The notes below the pieces were generated by a model that saw only the letters and a list, made by a program, of their open reading frames with translations, was not told the origin of the DNA and did not search any database. Both the position numbers and the translations under genes were made by a program. This document shows, piece by piece, positions 11,201 to 16,666 of a DNA stretch of 16,666 nt. Each line of letters begins with the position of its first letter. The first letter of the stretch is position 1. The stretch comes from Nephromyces sp. MM_2019 (Eukaryota; Apicomplexa; Aconoidasida; Nephromycida): NCBI GenBank assembly GCA_015657535.1, contig JADHZB010000923.1, positions 7,960 to 24,625 of the forward strand, given 5' to 3'.

Positions 11201-11420
11201 TATGCTTATATATATGCATCGTAGGTTATATGTGATGTGCTCACATATATGTACTTGTTTATGTGTGACTTGTGTTACATATTTGTGTGTATGTTTGTTT
11301 AATTACTTCAATTTCGAGTACTTAGATAGTTTTATAAAATCTACTAGAAATTCTATCACATACACAAAACAAATGTTAGTTTTATTTGGAATGGTAATTA
11401 CTTTTAAAATTGAATGCCAT
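8246..11420 (-). CDS. Alveolin-like inner membrane complex protein with Tyr-Thr-His-Gln-Pro repeats (six exons)
   Basis: On minus the exons are 11420-11402, 10823-10798, 10596-9289, 8936-8823, 8743-8658 and 8309-8246, totalling 1617 bases (538 residues plus TAA). Every join has GT-AG borders and matching phase (1, 0, 0, 0, 2). Residues 1-15 come from two tiny exons, starting at ATG in the context CAAAATGGC. Residues 16 to about 390 are a degenerate repeat of units such as PYTPR, PYTHQ and IPHTPYTHQ. Residues from about 395 look like alveolin: KYVEMPYY, then RYIEIPKLITRH joined across an intron to IPCEKIVEVPKIVEKYV, and a C-terminal YREVPYKEDK. Alveolins are filament proteins of the network under the inner membrane complex of apicomplexans and other alveolates. 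Their mark is short repeats rich in Val, Ile, Glu, Pro and Lys, as in EKIVEVP; this match is by eye. There is no signal peptide or membrane span, as expected. The middle exon has no usable ATG before the repeats end, which supports upstream exons. The first two exons are the least certain; the last four are strong. Confidence 0.75.
8310..8657 (-). other. Intron 5 of the alveolin-like gene, CA/TG-rich
   Basis: On minus this 348-base intron starts GTATAT after TCG AG and ends TTATCCAG before the last coding segment, which encodes VLYIYQPVDIYREVP and a stop. It holds scattered ACACA and TATATA words on plus. Spurious frames on both strands extend through it. Confidence 0.7.
8744..8822 (-). other. 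Intron 4 of the alveolin-like gene (79 bases)
   Basis: On minus it starts GTAAGT and ends AATGTTTAG. The flanking exons read STKNNK and GIAEINNC in a single frame (phase 0). This is the shortest intron in the window and, with its consensus donor, one of the most secure. Confidence 0.78.
8937..9288 (-). other. Intron 3 of the alveolin-like gene, inside the alveolin segment
   Basis: On minus it starts GTAAAC after ACA AGA CAT and ends GTAATTAG before ATA CCT TGT. Splicing joins KLITRH to IPCEKIVEVP in phase 0 and makes a continuous alveolin-type stretch. Without splicing the frame ends eight codons later at TAA (9265-9267). The intron carries many ACACACA words on plus. Confidence 0.78.
9500..10540 (-). 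repeat. Coding tandem repeat of the alveolin-like gene
   Basis: On plus this stretch repeats words such as TTTGATGTGTGTAGGGT and TTTACAGTCTGGGGTGTG. Read on minus they encode degenerate 10-15 residue units built from YTHQ, IPHTP, IIDPHYT and TVNIP. The copies nearest 9900-10200 are the most alike, so they expanded most recently. Outer copies (9520-9890 and 10270-10540) have diverged. The frame is open on minus from 10596 to 9265 without a stop, over 1.3 kb. Confidence 0.85.
10597..10797 (-). other. Intron 2 of the alveolin-like gene
   Basis: On minus this 201-base intron starts GTAATA and ends AATTTTTAG before GAT AAT AAT CGA. The acceptor coincides with the in-frame stop that closes the long repeat frame upstream (TAG at 10599-10597). 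That is what one expects when an exon begins there rather than a start codon. Confidence 0.6.
10824..11401 (-). other. Intron 1 of the alveolin-like gene, mostly a minisatellite
   Basis: On minus this 578-base intron starts GTAATT after the seventh-codon A and ends TTTTAG before GT AAA AAG. The join makes an AGT (Ser) codon. About 40 percent of the intron is the 24-base tandem array at 10919-11134. Its placement depends on the first two tiny exons being right. Confidence 0.5.
10919..11134. repeat. 24-base minisatellite, nine copies
   Basis: The unit GATATAAACTGTGTATGTGT plus GTGT recurs exactly every 24 bases, from 10919 through about 11134. Only a few substitutions occur (AAATTG for AAACTG in the third and sixth copies, GGTA for GATA at 11039). 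Because 24 is a multiple of three and the unit lacks stops in several frames, it creates open frames on both strands that are not genes. Confidence 0.97.
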
Positions 11421-11684
11421 TTTGATAACACACTTTTCCCAAAATCTTGTTTTGGGTTTAAAACGCTGAAAACAAAGCTAAGTATCCTGAATATCCAATA
11501 TTTAATTAAATTTAATTTATCATGTACACATACAACACCCACACATTTACACACACATTTAACAAGATCTACATATAGACTCACAGTAGCGCAAGCAATA
11601 ACTCACATATACATACACATACATGTCCACCCATAAAGATATCTATTCACACATTTGCAAACACATCAGTCATACACACAACTA
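11421..11684 (-). promoter_or_regulatory. Presumed upstream region of the alveolin-like gene
   Basis: This stretch lies directly upstream of the proposed ATG at 11420 (minus). It has an AT-rich part near the start codon and then dense ACACAT words on plus from 11523 on. No TATA box or initiator can be assigned. Theileria and Plasmodium ApiAP2 factors are reported to bind ACACA-type motifs; a regulatory role here is inference. Confidence 0.3.
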
Positions 11685-11990
11685 CACACACACACACACA
11701 CAGGCTCAATCTCCATACACACACACACACACACAGGCTCAATCTCCACACACACACACACACAGGCTCAATCTCCACACACACACACACACAGGCTCAA
11801 TCTCCACACACACACACACACAGGCTCAATCAATCTCCATACACACACACACACAGGCTCAATCTCCATACACACACACACACAGGCTCAATCTCCATAC
11901 ACACACACACACACAGGCTCAATCTCCACACACACACACACACAGGCTTAATCTCCACACACACACACACACAGGCTCAAATAGGTCTCC
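11685..11990. repeat. Minisatellite of (CA)n plus AGGCTCAATCTCC, ten copies
   Basis: Ten units, each 28-34 bases, combine a CA run of 12-18 bases with the core AGGCTCAATCTCCA. The core is nearly invariant. One copy has a four-base duplication (CTCAATCAATCTCC, from 11823), one has CTTAAT (11944), and the last is diverged (CTCAAATAGGTCTCC). The CA run varies in length while the core does not. It starts about 265 bases upstream of the alveolin-like start codon. Confidence 0.96.
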
Positions 11991-12692
11991 AAACATATAT
12001 ATACACACATAAGCACACATATATCCAGATACACACATGCTAAAACACACATACACAGATGTACACACCACCACATATGTATTAGCACACATAAGCACAT
12101 TTATACACATACACACAAAATAAAATAGCATACAAACCTGGGTCTAAGTTTCTTTATAAATTATAATTGTGTATAAATCCTTAGGGTTATGTTGAAGTTC
12201 TTAAATATGCTGTTGTTTTTGTAAATAAATTTTTATATTGTAAATTAATATAAAATTTTATTTACACTTTTAATGACAAAAATTTGTTAATTTTAACATT
12301 TTCTTATGTGTATGCATACACTATATGTATATATATATATAATTAAAGGGAAAATAATATAATTTTAAAAATAAATCTAAACATTTTGATTTAGTTATAC
12401 ATAAATAAATAAATTGTATTTGTTTTACAAGCATATGTGTAACTTATCTACATCTTATTTAGAATATCTAAAATATTTATATTAATTTAATTGTAATCCT
12501 ACACACTTTACATATTTGATTTTTTAACGCTTATATATATATATCGTGTGTGTACATTTAGTTTGATTATTTATATTATGTGTATGCATAATTAAGTCGT
12601 GTGTAATTTTTTAGTTTGATTATATATCTAGTGTGTATGTATCTCAGTATATATATCACATACCTACACATAGTGTGTGAGTGTAAATCGAA

Positions 12693-12724
<32 letters not shown>

Positions 12725-13305
12725 AGTTAGTGAATGATGTGTGTGTAGATTTTTGTATAAATATATATGTTTTAGTGTGTAGACATAAATAATAAATAAA
12801 TCTATGTGTTTGTGTTGGAATAAATATATCTGCTTGTGTTGGTATAATTTACATGTGAGTATAGTAGATAAAAACATAAGTTTTGTGTGTGTAGGTCTAT
12901 GTTTAAGTTATGTGTGTATATAAGTTGGTTTGAAACCTAATAAGTTTTTTTAATATCAAGTTTTACACACATCATAGTTCCAAATGAAATATGTGTTTTA
13001 AAATGGAATAGTTTCAAAATCAACGAAACTTTACCGTTTTATTAATATTTAAGTTAAATATTAACAAACACAGTTTGACCCTAAAAATTGACTCTCCTAA
13101 TAATGCACACATTTTTAAACTAGTTTGTTTCACTATACAAATTCAAACACACACAGTTCAAACTTAGCACATACACCTCACACACACTCACACACATGCA
13201 TACATAGATGATAAGTCTATTTTATAGACAAACTTGATTGACTCGCATTTTAAAGCAAACTATAAATATATACAAATATACCCACAAAAGTTCACACATA
13301 CTCAC
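11991..13305. other. Gene-poor region with AT-rich and TG/CA-rich blocks
   Basis: CA-rich to about 12120, AT-rich to 12300, TG-rich from 12305 to 12930, then mixed and CA-rich again. A (TA)n run lies at 12690-12717. Short islands without repeats occur at 12130-12250, 12940-13125 and 13205-13275. On minus some contain splice-like borders around open frames (for example an acceptor near 13111 and a GTAAAG donor near 13030), but plus reads nearly as well and I cannot name a product. Confidence 0.5.
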
Positions 13306-13690
13306 ACACACATATATATATATATATATCAATGTACAATACACACCATATACATACACACACACATATATATATATATATCAATGTACGCTACACACCA
13401 TATACATACACACACACACATATATATATATATCAATGTACGCTACACACCATATATATACACACACACACATATATATATATATCAATGTACAATACAT
13501 ACCATATATATACACACACACATATATATATATATATTTATGTACAATACACACCATATACATACATACACACATATATATATATATATATATATCTATG
13601 TACAATACACACCATATACATACACACACACATATATATATATATATATCTATGCACAATACACACCATATACATACACACATACACATA
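13306..13690. repeat. Minisatellite with 51-58-base units, seven copies
   Basis: Each unit has a core close to ATGTACAATACACACCATA, then CATACACACACA, then a (TA)n spacer of variable length. Core starts fall near 13332, 13384, 13437, 13489, 13541, 13599 and 13651. Two copies carry GTACGCTACAC. All six frames are nearly free of stops through the array, so the long His/Tyr/Ile frames here are artefacts. Confidence 0.95.
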
Positions 13691-14235
13691 CCAATCCTGT
13701 TCTCCATATAAATATAACTTATACTAAAACTTGAACGTGGGCTTAGCCTCATGATTTCATCTAAAACTCCTCAGGTAGCTAAAAACACATATTTGAAATT
13801 CTATTTGATCAAACTTTACACACAATAATTTATTATATCAAATACTCTACACACTTTCCTAGCATACACTACACACACACACACACACAACACACACATA
13901 TAAATATTCATTTAATACCTAACCTACACAGAGATCTAGATACATATTATCTGTGATATTCAAACATCTAAAAACGTATCAAATACATCTCAGGATTTGT
14001 ACACACACTACACATCTCAGGTAAATACTTTTACATGTACTCACACTAACTATTACATCTTTATTCATTTAATTTTACACACATCTGAACCATATCACAC
14101 ACACACACACACACATACTATACATACTCACACCCACTACACACACTCACAACCACCCAGCTACACTCTTTCCACAACTCCACACCTTCTCTATACCTTC
14201 TCCACGCACCCTCATCCAACACTTTCAACACCCAT
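13691..14235. other. Intergenic stretch with unresolved possible exons
   Basis: Between the flanking minisatellites lie islands without simple repeats: 13700-13815, 13930-14035 and 14150-14230. On minus, a segment bounded by TTTTAG (near 13765) and GTATGT (near 13700) reads EIMRLSPRSSFSISYIYMEN. On plus, ATG at 13751 with a CAG|GTAGCT border could join a segment at 13932. The two readings compete, the lengths are small and no family is recognisable. Simple (CA)n tracts lie at 13871-13900 and 14096-14115. Confidence 0.3.
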
Positions 14236-14650
14236 ATACACACACAAACACACACATTCTCATCACACATACACCCATATACACACACAAACACACTCAT
14301 TCTCATCACATATACACACACTCATTCTCATCACACATACACACACAAACACACCCATTCTCATCACATATACACACACAAACACACACAAACACACTCA
14401 TTCTCATCAGACATACACACACAAACACACACAAACACACTCATTCTCATCAGACATACACACACAAACACACCCATATACACATACAAACACACACAAA
14501 CACACCCAAACACACCCAAACACACCCATATACACCCATATACACACACAAACACACCCATATACACACACAAACACACACATCCTCATCCCATATACAC
14601 ACACAAACACACACATCCTCATCCCATATACACCCATATACACACACACG
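14236..14650. repeat. CA-rich minisatellite with CATTCTCATCA and CCCATATACAC words
   Basis: Irregular units mix ACACACAAACACAC with CATTCTCATCACACATA (14258-14460), CCCATATACACACACAAAC (14470-14580) and CATCCTCATCCCATATACAC (14580-14640). The units are shuffled rather than in strict tandem order, a sign of repeated unequal exchange. Both strands have artefactual open frames. Confidence 0.93.
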
Positions 14651-14730
14651 CCTAGCCCCCCTCACCCTCTACCCCACCTCTTTCCCATCAGAAACACACA
14701 TATATCCCCTCCTTACACACACACACAACC
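14651..14730 (+). promoter_or_regulatory. C-rich tract and presumed 5' leader of the NEMF gene
   Basis: Bases 14651-14690 are unusually C-rich for this genome (CCTAGCCCCCCTCACCCTC then TACCCCACC and CTTTCCC). They end 40 bases upstream of the NEMF start codon, and a CA tract touches the ATG (ACACAACCATGG). The position suggests a promoter or leader element; no experiment or known motif supports this from sequence alone. Confidence 0.35.
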
Positions 14731-15614
14731 ATGGTAAGAGAACGTATGTCTGCCCTAGATATGAGGGCTATGTGTGCAGAGTGTAGTACAGAATTAGTAG
14801 GCCTAAGAATGTCCAATATTTACGACATTTTTACAAATCGACTTTTTATTTTGAAATTTGCCGCCGCTGGTCAAAAACGGACGTTATTGGTGGAGGCTGG
14901 AAAACGTTTTCATTTAACTGAGTGGAAACGTGATAAGAATGCCTTTCCCTCACACTTAACTATGAAGGTGTGTGTGTGTGTGTGTGTGGGTGGGTGTGTG
15001 GGTGTGTGTGGGTGTGTGTGTAGGTGTGTGTGGGTGTGTGTGTTTGTGTGTGTGTGTGTGGGTGTGTGGGTGTGTGTGGGTGTGTGTGTTTGTGTGTGGG
15101 TGTGTGTGTGTGTGGGTGTGTGGGTGTGTGTGTGTGTGGGTGTATGGGTGTGTGTGTGTGTGTGTGTGTGGGTGTGTGTGTATGTGGGTGTGTGGGTGTG
15201 TATGTGTGTGTGGGTGTGTGTGTAGGGGTGGGGTGGGGAAGGTAGAGTTTTTTTAAAGGTTGAGGGATATGTGTGTAGGGGGGGTTGGAGTGGGGTGTAA
15301 AGATATGTGTATGGGATGAATGGTGTGTGTATGGGGGGAGGGGGGAAGGGAGAGAGAAGTGGGGTGATTTGTTGAGATTTCTATGTATTAGATTACCTAT
15401 ACATACACATTAAAGATCAATGATATACATGAAATTTTATATTGCTTATTTAAAATGATACATATATACACTTTATATTATTTCTCGTTTATTTATATTA
15501 CACACTCTTTCCACTCTATTATTATGTTACTATCAATCCATCATATACCTCTTTCTCATAATTTTACACACACAAATATATAGCTATGTATATATACACT
15601 CCATATATATATAT

Positions 15615-15647
<33 letters not shown>

Positions 15648-16005
15648 AGCATGTGCACCGACTCTTCTCTCCCACATGTGTATATACACATATATATATA
15701 TATATATATAAGCATGTGCACCGACTCTTCTCTCCCACATGTGTATATACACATATATATATATACATATATTCATGCACTCCTACTCCCCTTACACACA
15801 TATATACACATGTGTGTGTGTATATATTAGTTAAGAAAACACCTCAGATCACATCGATTAGAGGCCTTTAACCAAATTGGGACTGACCGGGTCGTCGATT
15901 TGAAATTTGTGGGCGGTTTGGACGTTCGACATTTAATTATTGAAATTCATTTTCCAGGCAATATTATATTAACCGATGAAGCGTACAACATATTACTTGT
16001 TTTAA
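14731..16005 (+). CDS. NEMF: NEMF/Rqc2 homologue (NFACT family), 5' part only
   Basis: Exon 1 is 14731-14967 (79 codons) and exon 2 is 15831-16005 (58 codons plus one base). The gene runs off the right edge. The join is phase 0 and gives HLTMK-LRKHLRSHRLEAF, matching the order in eukaryotic NEMF (CRKHLKSRRL in the human protein, from memory). The 137 visible residues are the start of the NFACT-N domain: RMSALDMRAM near the start, GLRMSNIYDI at 29-38, LLVEAG and FHLTEW, then GTDRVVDLKF at 96-105 and PGNIILTD. NEMF/Rqc2 binds 60S subunits carrying stalled peptidyl-tRNA, recruits the ligase Listerin and adds C-terminal tails to the stuck chain. Residues D10, D98 and R99 match those reported as needed for tailing in yeast Rqc2 (D9, D98, R99). 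Exon 2 ends TTA A|GTAAAT, so the next codon is probably Arg, as in other family members. The remaining domains (helix-hairpin-helix, coiled coil, NFACT-R, NFACT-C) lie outside. Confidence 0.92.
15224..15363 (+). repeat. G-run cluster, possible G-quadruplex in the intron transcript
   Basis: G runs GGGGTGGGGTGGGG (15225-15238), GGGGGGG (15278-15284), GGGG (15292-15295) and GGGGGGAGGGGGGAAGGG (15333-15350) lie on the sense strand of NEMF intron 1. Such a cluster is exceptional in this AT-rich window. Folding in RNA or DNA is a prediction from the pattern only. Confidence 0.6.
15647..15770. repeat. Tandem duplication of a 63-base unit with a hairpin and palindrome
   Basis: Copy 1 starts at 15647 and copy 2 at 15710. 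Both contain AAGCATGTGCACCGACTCTT followed by CTCTCCCACATGTGTATATA. Within each copy, CATGTG (15650-15655) can pair with CACATG (15673-15678) across a 17-base loop, and TGTGTATATACACA (15677-15690) is a perfect palindrome. The copies are identical through the core and part of the (TA)n spacer. Confidence 0.9.
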
Positions 16006-16666
16006 GTAAATTTACACACACATTTATATAGGGGTTGGTGTGTGTGTGGGGTAAGGGGAGTGTGTGTGTGTGTGTGTGTGTGGATGATTGTATATGTGTG
16101 TGTGGATGATTGTATATATGTGTGTGGATGATTGTATGTGGATCATTGTGTGTGGGTGATGGTATGTGGGTGATGGTATGTGGTTGATTGTGTGTGGATG
16201 ATTGTATATGTGTGTGTAGATGATTGTATATGTGTGTGTGGATGATTGTATATGTGTGTGTGGAAGATTGTATATATGTGTGTAGATGATTGTATATGTG
16301 TGTGTAGATGATTGTATACGTGTGTGTGGATGATTGTATATAGGTGATGGTATGTGGTTGATTGTGTGTGGATGATTGTGTGTGGGTGATTGTATGTGTA
16401 TTCATGGGTAATTATGTGTATAGAGGTATAGTGGGAATTATTGTGCAAACAATGTGTATGTTGTTGTGTGTACATTTTTGGGTATGTGAGTGATTTTGTG
16501 TGAATCTTATAATTATTATCATTTTTATATATATGGTGATTTCTTACATGTATATATGATATATATAGCTCACGTGTGTTATTAAATTATATATATATAT
16601 ATATGCTTTGACTGTGTGAATATATATATACATATATATATATATATTTATAATATATATCATTAC
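16006..16666 (+). other. Start of NEMF intron 2 (continues past the window)
   Basis: A GTAAAT donor follows the exon. No later segment in the window continues the NFACT-N sequence in the needed phase, so the intron is at least 661 bases. It contains a TG-rich minisatellite (16060-16400) and an AT-rich end with (TA)n runs at 16587-16603 and 16621-16647. Confidence 0.7.
16060..16400. repeat. TG-rich minisatellite with GGATGATTGTATATGTGTGT units
   Basis: About twelve units of 14-24 bases contain GATGATTGTA or close variants (GATCATTG, GAAGATTG), separated by TGTGTGTG or GGTGATGGTATGTGG. A shorter sub-block at 16141-16190 is repeated in diverged form at 16341-16385, which suggests a higher-order duplication. 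It lies wholly in NEMF intron 2. Confidence 0.93.

Larger units (their letters stand above)
14968..15830 (+). other. Intron 1 of the NEMF gene, TG tract then CA/TA tract
   Basis: This 863-base intron begins GTGTGTGTG directly after the AAG codon and ends TATATATTAG before TTA AGA AAA. The first 260 bases are (TG)n with GGG interruptions, then comes a G-rich part to 15360, an AT-rich part, and finally CA/TA repeats with a 63-base duplication. The exon join is dictated by the conserved MK-LRKHL sequence, so the odd donor is well supported. Confidence 0.88.

Noticed and set aside
10845..11224. Overlapping frames on both strands with HTHIHSLY or CVCDIN repeats
   Set aside because: They are translations of the 24-base minisatellite, which lacks stops and has a period divisible by three.
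11623..12012. His/Thr/Gln-rich frames on plus
   Set aside because: They translate the CA plus AGGCTCAATCTCC minisatellite in two frames; no upstream exon or conserved segment supports them.
13234..14737. Long HTHTYIYI and NTHKHTHS frames on plus and their Cys-Val partners on minus
   Set aside because: CA/TA repeats lack stops in almost every frame. Several frames overlap on both strands with equal length, which no real gene explains.
14972..15256. Cys-Val-Trp-Gly rich frames after NEMF exon 1
   Set aside because: They read through the TG tract of NEMF intron 1; the conserved protein continues at 15831.

Overview
This window is nuclear DNA from an AT-rich alveolate, most probably an apicomplexan. 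A piroplasm (Theileria-like) genome fits best. The reasons are an alveolin (inner membrane complex) gene, a type I membrane C-type lectin of the kind described in Cryptosporidium, GT-AG introns of about 80 to 860 bases, the standard genetic code, and non-coding DNA saturated with short TGTGT/ACACA motifs. The genus is inference; the gene families and exon joins are read from the sequence.

Layout. Bases 1-2544 are non-coding: a (TG)n tract, then blocks that alternate between TG-rich and CA-rich. Bases 2545-7999 (+) hold a three-exon gene for a protein of about 1599 residues with a signal peptide, an unusual C-type lectin domain, one membrane span and a very long cytoplasmic tail. Bases 8246-11420 (-) hold a six-exon alveolin-like gene (about 538 residues). 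I reconstructed it by matching splice sites and phases; its central exon encodes a long Tyr-Thr-His-Gln-Pro repeat and its last four exons carry the alveolin-type EKIVEVPKIVEKYV segment. The lectin and alveolin genes converge, 246 bases apart. Bases 11421-14730 are a long gene-poor stretch with three different minisatellites and a few unresolved non-repetitive islands. Bases 14731 to the right edge hold the 5' part of a NEMF/Rqc2 (NFACT family) gene, with two exons visible; its introns are filled with TG and CA repeats.

The genes do not form an operon. The lectin and the alveolin could both belong to the invasive stage (surface or secretory adhesion, and the pellicle under the plasma membrane), while NEMF is a housekeeping ribosome quality-control factor. 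Most long open frames in the window are artefacts of stop-free CA/TG repeats. The notable biology is the interplay of repeat DNA with genes: repeat-derived coding sequence in the alveolin, introns made of minisatellites, and a splice donor placed inside a (TG)n tract.
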